Source of the DNA: JAEXNA01 sp037189585 | GTDB lineage: Bacteria > Vulcanimicrobiota > Xenobia > Xenobiales > JADMJV01 | Length of the DNA: 64,000 bases | Direction of reading: 5' to 3' | NCBI GenBank assembly: GCA_037189585.1 | Contig: JBBCJA010000001.1 | Coordinates: forward strand, 186,001 to 250,000 | Part shown: in pieces, positions 20,862 to 30,002 of the stretch | Position numbering within the stretch: the first letter of the stretch is position 1 | How the letters are laid out: each line of letters begins with the position of its first letter | Position numbers and translations under genes: made by a program | The notes under the pieces: model-generated | What the model was told of the DNA's origin: nothing | The model's input: the letters and a program-made list of their open reading frames with translations, nothing else | Database searches by the model: none

Positions 20862-21436
20862 GGCCTGGGGAGGTCTTCGAGCGGCCGGATCTCCGCCGGG
20901 GTGAAGAGGCGGACTGCTAAATGACGGGTAAGGGGCCAACTCGCGGCGTGAAGTTGTAGGAAACGGAGGGGATCGCCGTGGGATACCAGCAGGATGGTGC
21001 GACCATGATGCTCCTGTTCCAACCGCTCCAGTACGGCGCCTAGCCGATCGGCGAGCGTCCTGGCGCTCTCCACCCCAAACAAGGTGTGCTCGGGATCCTT
21101 CTCGTCTTCTTGCCAGACTTTGAGATAGTCGTCGCCACTTTGCCCCTCGAGTTGGCCGAAAGCCCGCTCTCTAAGACCGGCGTCGAAGGTGATGGAAGTC
21201 GCGCCCAGAGCTCGCACGGCGATCTCGGCCGTCTGTCGGGTGCGCAAAAAGTCGGAAGCGACGACCAGCGTGTCAGGGCCTAGCCCACTAGAGATCGCGT
21301 TGGAAGCGGCTTGCTCGCGCCCCAGGTCGCTGAGTCCATAGTTCTGTAGTCCGTTTTCGGGCAAGCTGATGATTCGGTCGGCCAGGTTGGCCATGCTCTC
21401 GCCGTGGCGCATCAAAAAATAGCGATTTTGTCTCAT
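20858..21436 (-). CDS. Histidine phosphatase (phosphoglycerate-mutase-like)
   Basis: 192 residues. Catalytic RHG motif at the N-terminus (YFLMRHGESMANLADR), family LSDLGREQA, the Arg-containing ASDFLRTRQTAEI, acid residue region FDAGLRERAFGQLEGQ, and second histidine in ILLVSHGDPLRFLQ. These give the phospho-histidine pocket of branch-1 histidine phosphatases. It could be a broad sugar-phosphate phosphatase, a cobalamin-pathway CobC-type enzyme or a regulatory phosphatase; no cobalamin gene is nearby. It lies 12 nt downstream of uup on the same strand. Confidence 0.87.
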   Translation of the reverse strand: MRQNRYFLMRHGESMANLADRIISLPENGLQNYGLSDLGREQAASNAISSGLGPDTLVVASDFLRTRQTAEIAVRALGATSITFDAGLRERAFGQLEGQSGDDYLKVWQEDEKDPEHTLFGVESARTLADRLGAVLERLEQEHHGRTILLVSHGDPLRFLQLHAASWPLTRHLAVRLFTPAEIRPLEDLPRP

Positions 21437-21448
21437 AAACTGTTCTGG

Positions 21449-23362
21449 TCAGGTTGCTAGCGACTCGCGTAGCTCCTCGAGTTCGGCCCAGCGCTCCATG
21501 CAGCGCTCGAGTTCGGCCTCAGTTTTTTCTTTCTTGGCGTAGAGGTCTCTGACCGCGGTGAAGTTGGAGGTCTGTGCCGCCAACTCCGAATCCAGTTCAG
21601 TGATGCTTGATTCTAAAGCGGGAATAGCGCGCTCCAGGGTCTTGAGCTCCTCTTGTTCCTTGTAGCTCAGCTTGCGCTTTTTCAACGCCTGGCCGGGTTC
21701 AGAAGAGGTAGTCGCGGTCGTCTTTCGTCCACCATCTTGGCGGGTTTCGAAAAATCCTGGGGAGACATCGTCGAGGACCTCCGGGGTGGCTTCTTCCACC
21801 TCTCCCTGGCGGAAGATCAAGAGTCGATCACAGAGGCGCTGGAGCAGAAAACGGTCGTGGCTAGCCACGCAGACGCAACCGGGAAAGCCGTCGAGAAAGT
21901 ACTCCAGCCTTTGTAAGGTCTCGATGTCCAGGTCGTTGGTCGGTTCATCCAGCAGGATGACGTTAGGCCGGTCCATCAAGAGGCGCAGGAGCTCCAGGCG
22001 CTTGCGTTCGCCGCCGGAGAGCTTCTCTAGCGGCGTGGCTTGAGCCCGACCGGTGAAAAGAAACATCTCGCACAATCTGGCCGCGCTGACCTCCTTGCCG
22101 TTGGAAAGGGGGATGTGGAGGGCCACATCCTTGACCGCGTCCAGAACTCGCGTGTCGGGAAGAAGGTGGCCGAGACGGTCGGTGTGCTGGTCGAAATAGC
22201 CCAGGTGAACCGTCTCACCCAGCACCACCTGGCCTTGCTCTGCCGCCAAGCGGCCGGCCATTAGGTCGAGAAAGGTTGTCTTCCCCGACCCGTTGGACCC
22301 GACCAGCCCGATTCGCTCGCCCGGTTCGAGTCGGAAGTCTAGCGCTTGGAGAACACGCGCGGACACTGTTTGCAACTCGATCACCTTGCGGCCCAGACGG
22401 CGGGTTCCCAGATTCCAGGCGGCGTCTTCGGTCAGGCCTTCCGGAACGACCACTCCGCTTCCATTATCTAGCATCGCCTGGGCTCGTTGCAGACGCGCCT
22501 TCTGCTTGGTGGAACGGGCCTTGGGTCCTTGGCGAAGCCAGGCCTGTTCCTGGCGAAGGATATTGTCGAAACGCTCCTGCTGACGAACCGCTTCGGACTC
22601 TCGTTGAGCCTTTTGCTCGAGATAGGAGGAGTAGCCGCCGGCGAAGCTCTGGGTGGTCCCGGCCGAGATCTCAATGATGCGACCGCACACTCGGTCTAAA
22701 AAGTAGCGATCGTGGGTCACCATGAAGAGACAAAAGGGCGCGTTTTTAAGAAAGTCTTCCAGCCAGGCGATGGTGGAGATGTCCAGGTGGTTGGTCGGCT
22801 CGTCCAAGAGCAGAACGTCGGGCGGAACCAGCAAGGTCTGGGCCATCGCCACCCTCTTCTGCTCGCCACCGGAAAGTCCGGAGAAGGGCCGGTCGGGGTC
22901 GGGAAACCCGAGTGTGGTCAAAAGTGTGGCGGCTCGCGTCTCGAGGTCCCAGGCGTCGTGGTGGGTCAGCCCGTCGGTCAATGCGTTGAGCTTTCTCTCG
23001 AGTGTCGCTTGTTGACTGGCCGGTGCCTCCTGCATGGCGTGACACACTTCGTCGTACTGCTGGCGAAGGACCATCAGCTCGGCACAGCCCTGGGTGACGA
23101 CGTGGCGCAAAGTCGACCCTTCCGGAGGATCTAATTGGGGCAGCTGGTCCAGCCAACGCACCCGCGTCCCCGCGCGTGCCGTCACCTCTCCACTGTCGGG
23201 AGAGAGCTGTCCGGAGAGAAGGCGTAAAAGCGTGCTCTTGCCGCTCCCATTGCGTCCGATCAGGGCGACCTTCTCCCCCTTTTCCAGCGAAAGACTCGCG
23301 TTCTCCAGAAGTTGGCGCCCAGGAAGCGTGTAGGCTAAGCGGTCTGCTTGAAGTAGCAACAT
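21449..23362 (-). CDS. uup: ABC-F family ATPase Uup
   Basis: Soluble twin-ATPase ABC protein of the ABC-F group, which act on ribosomes. NBD1: Walker A GRNGSGKSTLLRL, signature LSGGEQKRVAM, Walker B VLLLDEPTNHLD. NBD2: GSNGSGKTTFLD, LSGGERKRLELL, VILLDEPTNDLD. Between them lies the P-site tRNA-interaction linker rich in Arg and Gln (about 245-310). The C-terminal coiled coil (KLSYKEQEELKTLERAIPAL and ERWAELEELRESLA) is the Uup-type CTD that binds DNA in E. coli Uup. Length 637 is that of Uup (635). No transmembrane part. Confidence 0.92.
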   Translation of the reverse strand: MLLLQADRLAYTLPGRQLLENASLSLEKGEKVALIGRNGSGKSTLLRLLSGQLSPDSGEVTARAGTRVRWLDQLPQLDPPEGSTLRHVVTQGCAELMVLRQQYDEVCHAMQEAPASQQATLERKLNALTDGLTHHDAWDLETRAATLLTTLGFPDPDRPFSGLSGGEQKRVAMAQTLLVPPDVLLLDEPTNHLDISTIAWLEDFLKNAPFCLFMVTHDRYFLDRVCGRIIEISAGTTQSFAGGYSSYLEQKAQRESEAVRQQERFDNILRQEQAWLRQGPKARSTKQKARLQRAQAMLDNGSGVVVPEGLTEDAAWNLGTRRLGRKVIELQTVSARVLQALDFRLEPGERIGLVGSNGSGKTTFLDLMAGRLAAEQGQVVLGETVHLGYFDQHTDRLGHLLPDTRVLDAVKDVALHIPLSNGKEVSAARLCEMFLFTGRAQATPLEKLSGGERKRLELLRLLMDRPNVILLDEPTNDLDIETLQRLEYFLDGFPGCVCVASHDRFLLQRLCDRLLIFRQGEVEEATPEVLDDVSPGFFETRQDGGRKTTATTSSEPGQALKKRKLSYKEQEELKTLERAIPALESSITELDSELAAQTSNFTAVRDLYAKKEKTEAELERCMERWAELEELRESLAT

Positions 23363-23474
23363 GACAGCGTTGGGTTTGCAGTCGATACGGCGATCCCTGG
23401 TTCTATTCCACTTCGAGAACGCCCGCGACGCACCGGAGAGCTGCGATTCCGGACAGAGGTGAGACAGAGAAAAG

Positions 23475-23504
23475 AAAAGAGCCCGTCCGAAGACGGGCTC
23501 TTTT
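23475..23504 (-). terminator. Rho-independent terminator after the Big-domain lipoprotein gene
   Basis: Perfect 13-bp inverted repeat, 23475-23487 with 23492-23504, around the loop CGAA. It ends in AAAA on the left and TTTT on the right, so the minus strand reads a GC-rich stem followed by U residues. It lies 24 nt past the stop codon of the lipoprotein gene. Confidence 0.85.
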
Positions 23505-23527
23505 CGAGTACCTTCTAAGAAGTTCTC

Positions 23528-24280
23528 TTAGAAGGTGCGGTTGTCGATGACTTCCACGTTGGTGGAGTCGTTCCGGGTTGCGCCGTTCGAGGTGACGACG
23601 GCGGAGATAGCCGCGTTACCTTCGCCGATGGCCTGAACCAAACCAGCAGCGCTCACGTTGGCGACATCGAGGTCATCCGACGAGAAGGTGATGGTGCGGT
23701 TGGTGCTGGTATTACCGGTGGTCGAGAAAGGCACGGTGTCGCCGTTGGCGTAGGTTCCGCTGACCAGCAGCTGAGCGGTGGGGGTGGTGTTATTAGTGAT
23801 GGTCAGGGTCACGGTCGCAGGAGTGAGGCTAACCGAAGCGAGAGCCGGGACGGTTTCATCAGCGAAGTCGAGATCAGCGGTCACGGTGTTGTTGACCGGG
23901 ATGGCGATGTCATCGCTGTAGACGATGAGCGGCACGCCCTCGGCGTCACGAATGGTCAGCTCGTAGCTGGTGGCCGTGATCGGCACGCCGGTCACGGTCA
24001 CTTCGAACGAGTTTTCTGTGGCCACGAGCGGGGCGCTGGTGCTTAGCACGAGGGTTCCGGCCGAGTTGTAGAAATCGATGTCGGCACTACGGCTGCTGTT
24101 AGGGATAACAGCTTCTTGAGCCGCGGCGCGGTCAAGCAGGAAGCGCACGTTACCGGTGTTACCGGTGGGTACGGTTCCAGTGAAGACGTAGTCTTTCTGA
24201 GTGTCGCCACATCCGATGGCGAGTACTGAAACCAAGCTGATCAAAACCATGATGAGCTTGGAACGGGTATTGGTTGTCAA
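23528..24280 (-). CDS. Lipoprotein with bacterial Ig-like (Big) domain
   Basis: About 250 residues. TTG 24280 is the likely start because GGAGG stands 9 nt before it; ATG 24250 is a second option. The signal MVLISLVSVLAIGCGD ends in a lipobox-like AIGC, so it is probably lipidated. The mature part is Thr/Val/Asn-rich beta-structure. Residues about 155-250 (SVSLTPATVTLTITNNTTP, GTYANGDTVPFSTTG and VSAAGLVQAIGEGNAAISAV) follow the Big_2 pattern, in which a sum over 'xxGLVxAxGxGxAxIxA' is typical. Likely a surface or periplasmic adhesin-like or structural lipoprotein. A longer reading frame upstream overlaps the STT3-like gene and is not protein-like. Confidence 0.82.
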   Translation of the reverse strand: MTTNTRSKLIMVLISLVSVLAIGCGDTQKDYVFTGTVPTGNTGNVRFLLDRAAAQEAVIPNSSRSADIDFYNSAGTLVLSTSAPLVATENSFEVTVTGVPITATSYELTIRDAEGVPLIVYSDDIAIPVNNTVTADLDFADETVPALASVSLTPATVTLTITNNTTPTAQLLVSGTYANGDTVPFSTTGNTSTNRTITFSSDDLDVANVSAAGLVQAIGEGNAAISAVVTSNGATRNDSTNVEVIDNRTF

Positions 24281-24380
24281 GGTTGTTTTCCTCCGAGATG
24301 ATTGTTTATAGGTGAACGAAATTCTCGATGCAGTGCACTTAGACCCAAAAAAGGACCTCTCCTGCCCAGGCAACGAGAAC

Positions 24381-26687
24381 TCAAAGTTTTTTTTGCTTTT
24401 CCATTTTAAGTGTGGTCCCGCGCGACACCGAATATTCGTCGATTTGAAAGCTGGAAACGGTAGTCCCCACGGTGATTTTGTAAGGTCCCTGAACAACCAC
24501 GGTGCCCACCACGCGCGAGATCGGACCGGTGGTGGGATAGGGTAGCCGTAGAAGAAAGACTCCGCCTGCCCCGGCTTGGGTGCGCCAGTGGGCCAACCAG
24601 CTTCGACCCGAAGTAGGGGAGTGAAGGCGAAGTTGGGCCATGACTGCGGTTCCTGGAGCGGCGTTGCCCGTGACGACGGCTCCAGGAACCAGTTCGAAGA
24701 TGCGGACCTCCGGAGCGAGTTTGGCCCGCACCATAATCCCGCGGCTCGTTTCGAGCGGTACATTCGGTTGGCGCAAGAGCGGCTGGAGCGATTCCTGCTC
24801 CTCCTTGCTGACCGGCCGGCTATGAAGCTCGACCGACGCCTTCTCGGGATGCAGTTTTTGAGTGTGAAGACTCTGTTCGGCTGACTCGTAGACCAGTCGA
24901 TAGTGTCCAAGGTTTTCTCCTAATCCCCAGTAGAGACGATTGAGCAGCATGGTATCAAAGGGGGGAAGGGTTTTTAAAATTCCGACTTTTTGGCCTTCCC
25001 AGATGATGTTTCGATCGAAGCTGAAGGCGGCTCCCACCGGGATTCCCGCCACGCCCATCTCAGAGATGAATTTTTCGGCCAGATTGCGGGCCGGAAGATA
25101 GATGTAGCGAAACCGCTTCTCGCCTCTGCTCAACTGCCGGTAGACGGCATCGGGACGGTCCGAATAAAGAAGCTGGGCCAACTGGGTGCTGACCGTCTGG
25201 CTCCAACCGACCGGGGTGCGGGTCGTTTGAGCCAGAATATTTCCGAGGTCCCAGGGAGCGAGGATGCCATAGGACTCTTTGTTCGCCGGTTCGACCTCGC
25301 GAAGCCAGGCGGAGGCGCTTTCCAGTCCATCGCTGATCAGCATGGCGTCTCGCGCGACCTGAGGGCTCATCCAGGGTGGATTCACTCCCGCTCCGGGTAT
25401 CACAGGGATGAGCGTGACGACCAGCGCGAGTCCGGAGGTCAGCTTTTTCCATCTCCACCCGGTGAGAGCGTAAGCGGCGGCCGCCGCCAATGGGGGTGGG
25501 GAGTAGTAAACGAAGTCACGAGTCTGCAGCCAGAAAAGGACCAATCCGCCAGCGTAGACCAGGGGCAAGTTGGCCCACCAGAGTTTTCTTCGCCAGAGCA
25601 GAAGTAGCACGCCAAAAATCGCCAAGACCCACAGGGGGCCGTACCAGATATGGAGGAGTCCTAGCGTAATGGGAACGTGTTCGGAGATTCGATCCGTACG
25701 TTGTTCCACCAGTTGGAGTAGAAAGCCACGCGTGGTGGGGAAAGCAATCGCGGCCACGAGCCCCAGGACTAACAGACCTGAGGCCCCAAGAGCCGGAAAA
25801 CGGGAAGTTTTTCCAGCTAGCCTGACCAGGAAGGGGTACCCGGCGAACAAGAGAGTACCAGCCAGCAGAAAAAGTTGGTAGGAGGTGTGCCAGATGGTGG
25901 TCCATGGCAGAACCAGATCCATCCCCCCGACCACGATGAGCATGGTCAGGCCGTAAAGGGAACCTTTGGCCGCTAAGCGCTCGTCGGAAATCTCGGGATT
26001 CCAGGCTCTAAAGTAGAAGACCCCTCCGACCAACAGCAGTTGGAGAGGCGCGCCGGCCCAGCTAAAGTAGAGCCAGAGCAGTGGAAGGGCCGCTATCGGC
26101 GCCATCTTCCATGAGGTAGTGGGCCGAAAAAGCCATTTCAGACTCCAGGCGATCGTGACCGCCATGAACAGTTCAAAGGCATGATGGTCCCCCTGCCCCA
26201 GAGCGGCAACGGAGTTGAGCGAGGCCGGATAGGCCAGGGAAAAGAGCAGGAACAGTCCGGCACAGAGGTCACCAGATTCTCTGGATAGCCAGCGCGCGCA
26301 CCAGAGTAGGGCGAGCAGTGCGCAGAGAGGAGAGATGACGATCAGGATGGCTTTGGGGCTCAACAGGCCTAGAGAAATTTTGGAAACCGTCGCCACCGAG
26401 AGGTCGAAGAATCCCTGATTGATTCCAATTTCACCGTGAGGGAAATTGGTCATCGGATCGGGGCGCAAAAGGCGCGGGTAGTTGGCCAGCGCCGCTTCGG
26501 CGTGGCGCAGATGAAAATAGGCGTCGGGACCGGCCAGGCGGGCTGGACGCCCAGATGGGAAGACGGTGGGATACGCGGTGGCCGAGAGCATCAAAAGATA
26601 GAGGGCCGCGAAGACCGCGGCGGCTAGCCAGCGAAGTCGTCGCGTCCAAGTCTCCTCGGTTTTTTCGGGGGATTGAGCTTCCGTCAC
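24381..26687 (-). CDS. STT3/PglB-like membrane glycosyltransferase (diverged)
   Basis: 768 residues with about 12 N-terminal membrane helices and a soluble C-terminal domain. The first external loop reads LAGPDAYFHLRHAEAALANY and TNFPHGEIGINQGFFD, matching the Asp-containing acidic motif and P-x-G of oligosaccharyltransferase STT3/PglB/AglB; a later loop contains GQGDHHAFELF. In place of the hallmark WWDYG the soluble domain has ILAPWDLGNILAQTTRTPVG, so the acceptor-sequon pocket is altered. Predicted to move a lipid-linked glycan to an acceptor, perhaps protein, at the membrane. Divergent from the glycosyltransferase genes at 26767. The last codons are A-rich (KMEKQKKL). Confidence 0.75.
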   Translation of the reverse strand: MTEAQSPEKTEETWTRRLRWLAAAVFAALYLLMLSATAYPTVFPSGRPARLAGPDAYFHLRHAEAALANYPRLLRPDPMTNFPHGEIGINQGFFDLSVATVSKISLGLLSPKAILIVISPLCALLALLWCARWLSRESGDLCAGLFLLFSLAYPASLNSVAALGQGDHHAFELFMAVTIAWSLKWLFRPTTSWKMAPIAALPLLWLYFSWAGAPLQLLLVGGVFYFRAWNPEISDERLAAKGSLYGLTMLIVVGGMDLVLPWTTIWHTSYQLFLLAGTLLFAGYPFLVRLAGKTSRFPALGASGLLVLGLVAAIAFPTTRGFLLQLVEQRTDRISEHVPITLGLLHIWYGPLWVLAIFGVLLLLWRRKLWWANLPLVYAGGLVLFWLQTRDFVYYSPPPLAAAAAYALTGWRWKKLTSGLALVVTLIPVIPGAGVNPPWMSPQVARDAMLISDGLESASAWLREVEPANKESYGILAPWDLGNILAQTTRTPVGWSQTVSTQLAQLLYSDRPDAVYRQLSRGEKRFRYIYLPARNLAEKFISEMGVAGIPVGAAFSFDRNIIWEGQKVGILKTLPPFDTMLLNRLYWGLGENLGHYRLVYESAEQSLHTQKLHPEKASVELHSRPVSKEEQESLQPLLRQPNVPLETSRGIMVRAKLAPEVRIFELVPGAVVTGNAAPGTAVMAQLRLHSPTSGRSWLAHWRTQAGAGGVFLLRLPYPTTGPISRVVGTVVVQGPYKITVGTTVSSFQIDEYSVSRGTTLKMEKQKKL

Positions 26688-26766
26688 CAGGCCTCAGGCT
26701 TACCACCAGGGTGGTCTCATCCCTTTTTCACAAGGAGGTTATCCCCCACTCGGGTAGTGTGCCGGG

Positions 26767-27819
26767 ATGAGGCTGCTCTATCTCTCTCCCTTTCCCGCCT
26801 ATCCACTCTATGGCGGCGCGGTCGTGCGCAACCATCACCTGGGGCAGGCGCTTTTGAAGCGCCATCAGGTCTGGGCGAGCTTTTGCGGGCCGGACGGGCG
26901 AAGTCCGTGGAGTGGAGAGATTCCGCTCTCGGGAACGGGGCGAAGAGCACTGTTCGACCCGGCCTTCTTGCGACGGGCCGTTTCTCTGATTCGACGGGAG
27001 AAGATCGAGGCCGTGGTGGCCTCTAGTTTGATCGCCGGATTGCACGGGGTGTTGCTGGCGCGCTGGACCAGGCTCCCCTTCTGGATGGATGAGCACAACG
27101 TCGAGTGGCACTGCTCCCGTCGTTACGGGTTCCGGGGATGGCCGCTGGTTTACGCGCTGGAGGGTTTCATTCTTAAGAACGCTGACTGGGTCACCTGCGT
27201 GAGTCCGGAGGACCAGGAACGGTTGGTGCGAGGATTTCGTCTGGCCCCGGAAAGAGTTGGAGTGGCCCCCAACGGGGTGGATTTTCCCGCCTTGCGGGCC
27301 TCCTCTCAGGAGAATCTCCCCCCCTATTCGGAGTCCGGTCGCCGTAAGATACTTTTTTTCGGGGTGCTTAACTACCCGCCCAATCGAGAAGCTGTGAGGA
27401 TTCTGGCCGAGGAGATCGCCCCGGCGGCTCCCGACGACCTCGATTTTGTGGTAGCCGGGACCGGGGGCGACGATCTGTCCGCCCTCTACCCGAACCTTCG
27501 TTTTGAAGGCTTCGTGGAGGACATTCACCGCCTGGTCCGTCGTTGTGACGGGGTTCTGGTGCCCATTCGAGCCGGTGGAGGCACCCGCATGAAGATCCTG
27601 GAGTCGGTGGCTTGCGGGCGCCCCGTCCTATCGACCGTTTGCGGGGCCGAAGGTCTGGATCGAGAAGCGATGGGTTCGGCTTTGACCGTGACGGATGATC
27701 TCCAAGAGACTCTGGATTGGCTGAAAATGCTTCCGCCTCAGGGAGAGGCTCGGGCCGGAGAGCGGTTTGAGGAGACCTACAGTTGGGAAACCATCTGGGC
27801 GAGGACCATGCCTTTATGA
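26767..27819 (+). CDS. Glycosyltransferase family 4 (GT-B)
   Basis: 350 residues. Retaining GT-B enzyme expected to use a nucleotide-sugar at the cytosolic membrane face. The opening MRLLYLSPFPAYPLYGGAVV has the acceptor-side glycine turn. The donor-side domain contains ERVGVAPNGVDF, KILFFGVLNYPPNREAVRIL, FVVAGTGGDD and the E-x7-E type segment GGTRMKILESVACGRPVLST. Donor and acceptor cannot be told. The stop overlaps the start of the next gene (ATGA), so the two glycosyltransferases are translationally coupled. An AAGGAGG stands 31 nt upstream, too far to be its ribosome site. Confidence 0.88.
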   Translation: MRLLYLSPFPAYPLYGGAVVRNHHLGQALLKRHQVWASFCGPDGRSPWSGEIPLSGTGRRALFDPAFLRRAVSLIRREKIEAVVASSLIAGLHGVLLARWTRLPFWMDEHNVEWHCSRRYGFRGWPLVYALEGFILKNADWVTCVSPEDQERLVRGFRLAPERVGVAPNGVDFPALRASSQENLPPYSESGRRKILFFGVLNYPPNREAVRILAEEIAPAAPDDLDFVVAGTGGDDLSALYPNLRFEGFVEDIHRLVRRCDGVLVPIRAGGGTRMKILESVACGRPVLSTVCGAEGLDREAMGSALTVTDDLQETLDWLKMLPPQGEARAGERFEETYSWETIWARTMPL

Positions 27820-28823
27820 CTTCGCCTTTGATTTCCGTTATCGTTCCGACTTGGAACGATGGATCGACCATCGAGCGCTGTGTGCGCTCCATGGAGCGCC
27901 AGACCTGGCAGCGCTTGGAAATTCTCGTCATTGACGATGCCTCCGATGACGGGACGCCGACACGGCTCGAGGAGTTGGCCCAAGACTGTCCCCGCTTGCG
28001 GATTTTTCGTCAGGAGAGGCGGGCCGGCGCGGCGGCCGCTAGAAACATCGGATTCGAGGAAGCCAGGGGCGAGATTTTGGCCTTGATCGATGGTGACATG
28101 TGGGCGCCTCCGGACTGGCTGGAGCGCCTGGTGAAGCCTCTGCTCGAGGGTGAGCAGGACGTGACGGGAGGGCCCGACCTGGTCCCCGACGACGCCCCTT
28201 TGGTCAGCCGCTGCATCGGATACTCCATGGATTCTATTTTGACCAACGCGGGTCTTCGCTTGGGGGACTCCAAGCTGGTCAAGTACCTTCCAGGGACGGG
28301 AAATATGGCCATCACGCGCGAGGCGTTAAAGCGCGCGGGCGGATTCGATGAGAAGTTCCACGATACCGGTGAGGACAAAGAGTGGCTTCACCGGGTGCGC
28401 GAGATGGGAGGGCGCATGCGATATCTGTCCGACGCGCTGGCCTGGCACGAGCGTAAGCCGGATCTCCTGTTGCACGCGCGCAAACAACTCTTGAGCGGTC
28501 GGCGTCGCCTCGATATCGCGATGAAGGACCCAAGCTCATTCGAATGGCCTCACTTCGCACCCTCGCTCTTGATCGTTTTTCTGGTTCTAGGGGGGCTCAT
28601 TCCGGCTCTGCGGGTTCCCTGGCTCGCCGTCTGGATTCTCGGAACGCTTTTGGTTTTCGTGGACTGCCTGAGAGGAGCGCTACGCTTGCGCGACCCCCGC
28701 GCCTTTCCGGTCCTCGTCTTCTCCTCGGGGTGCATTCCGTTCGGCTACGGCCTGGGAGTGCTCTGGCGCGGTCTTGAGTTGCTCAGCTCGGGGCGCGCGG
28801 TTGGGAGCTCAGACGGGCCCTAA
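27816..28823 (+). CDS. Glycosyltransferase family 2, membrane-associated
   Basis: 335 residues. GT-A fold: ISVIVPTWNDGSTIERCVRS, ILVIDDASDDGT, AAAARNIGFEEARGEILALI followed by DGD (the DxD metal site), a GNMAITREALKRAGGFDE acceptor motif and the catalytic EDKEWLHRV. The C-terminal 90 residues have two hydrophobic stretches (SLLIVFLVLGGLIPAL and AVWILGTLLVFVDCL), so it is membrane-bound and may act on a polyprenyl-linked glycan. It is coupled to the upstream GT4 gene, and its 3' end overlaps by 15 nt the convergent gene at 28809. Confidence 0.88.
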   Translation: MTSPLISVIVPTWNDGSTIERCVRSMERQTWQRLEILVIDDASDDGTPTRLEELAQDCPRLRIFRQERRAGAAAARNIGFEEARGEILALIDGDMWAPPDWLERLVKPLLEGEQDVTGGPDLVPDDAPLVSRCIGYSMDSILTNAGLRLGDSKLVKYLPGTGNMAITREALKRAGGFDEKFHDTGEDKEWLHRVREMGGRMRYLSDALAWHERKPDLLLHARKQLLSGRRRLDIAMKDPSSFEWPHFAPSLLIVFLVLGGLIPALRVPWLAVWILGTLLVFVDCLRGALRLRDPRAFPVLVFSSGCIPFGYGLGVLWRGLELLSSGRAVGSSDGP

Positions 28824-30002
28824 GGCTGGACGCGCCGGATCGAAATGAGGCTGGAGCTGTCCTGATTCGAGCTCCTCGAGGAACTGTTCAAAGCCTTCGA
28901 CAAAGGCCTGGCGAGTGAAATTCTCGCTATGAGCGGATTGCTCTTTGAGAAGACGTTCCCGAAGTTCTGGGTTCTCCAAAATAGCGCGGATTTTCTCCAC
29001 GGCGTCCTCTTCGTTGTGATATCGAGTCTCGGGCAGGCGAGCGATCTCCACCTGTCCACCGGAGTCGTGAACGAGGGTTAGGCATCCACTCAAAATGAGC
29101 TCGGCCACGGCCATCCCGTAGTGCTCCTCGATCATTCCATGGATCCCATAGCGATGGGTGGCTATCAAATGATCCATGGCCGCGCGGTCGAGATCCAAGG
29201 CCAGGGTGAGCCAGGGGCGAGAGGCGGCCAAGACCTGAAGCTCTTCGAGAAGCCCGGCGTCGCCCCGGCTGCCGGCCAGGGTTAGTCGAACCTGGTGGCC
29301 ATGAGCTCTCACCTTTTCGATGATGGAGATCAGTCGCGGCCAACCTTTGCAACGGTCGACCCTGGCGATGGAAAGAAAAGCTTCCTCGCGTGGTCCGTCG
29401 TGGCCTTTGGGCTCGCCGAGAGCCGGCGGATGTAGCACCCGGTAGACCGGTGCTTGGTAGTGGTCGATATATTTTTGAGCTGACCAGTGGGAATTGGCCA
29501 GAATGAGACTTTGCCGGATCCCCTGGATGTCCCATCGGGCGGGTAGTAGGCAAGCGTCGATGTAGAACGGCCAGATCATTTTCCCCAAAGGATGCGTGGG
29601 CCACGGAGTCGACCGAAGCTTGCTAAAATCTAAGCACGGGTAGTGCAGATAATTGACCGAGCCGGGGCCGAGATCCAGGTCGTTGTAGGCGGAGAAACAG
29701 TGGCGGAACTGCTTTCGCATTCTCTTGGCCCTTCCCATCAGGAGGCTCAGTTTCAGCAGTTCGTGGGGCAATCGGCTGGCCAGCAACAACTTGCGTAAGC
29801 TTGGTGCGACCAACCGATGCTCAAAACTCCATTGTCGGAGTTGGGTCCCATAATACTCATCAATGCGCTGGAAGTCGGCTGGCTCCCAGGTGAGGATGGT
29901 GGTGTGCCCGCGCCGAGCCAGACTTTGAATCATCCAGTTGGCCACGCCTTCGCCCCCGCCCGGCGGATGCAAGAAGGGGGCAACGAAGAGATAGTCTCTC
30001 AC
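28809..30002 (-). CDS. Glycosyltransferase family 4-like protein
   Basis: 397 residues. N-terminal glycine turn FLHPPGGGEGVANWMIQSLA; donor-domain segments FLSIARVDRCKGWPRLISII, RLTLAGSRGD and EEHYGMAVAELILSGCLTLV, the last containing the E-x7-E-like loop. It is clearly paralogous to the gene at 29999, with which it shares YNDLDLG/FDEQDFG, SVNYLHYPCL/IEYIHYPWN, the NSHW motif, and HYGMAVAEL. GTG start overlaps the upstream stop by 4 nt. This HYGMAVAEL-type subgroup resembles ALG11-like mannosyltransferases, but specificity is not provable here. Confidence 0.85.
   Translation of the reverse strand: MRDYLFVAPFLHPPGGGEGVANWMIQSLARRGHTTILTWEPADFQRIDEYYGTQLRQWSFEHRLVAPSLRKLLLASRLPHELLKLSLLMGRAKRMRKQFRHCFSAYNDLDLGPGSVNYLHYPCLDFSKLRSTPWPTHPLGKMIWPFYIDACLLPARWDIQGIRQSLILANSHWSAQKYIDHYQAPVYRVLHPPALGEPKGHDGPREEAFLSIARVDRCKGWPRLISIIEKVRAHGHQVRLTLAGSRGDAGLLEELQVLAASRPWLTLALDLDRAAMDHLIATHRYGIHGMIEEHYGMAVAELILSGCLTLVHDSGGQVEIARLPETRYHNEEDAVEKIRAILENPELRERLLKEQSAHSENFTRQAFVEGFEQFLEELESGQLQPHFDPARPALGPV

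Noticed and set aside
24281..24910. N-terminal extension of the Big-domain lipoprotein frame
   Set aside because: Overlaps the STT3-like gene in another frame, is Arg/Ser-rich and lies upstream of a well-placed ribosome site and signal peptide.
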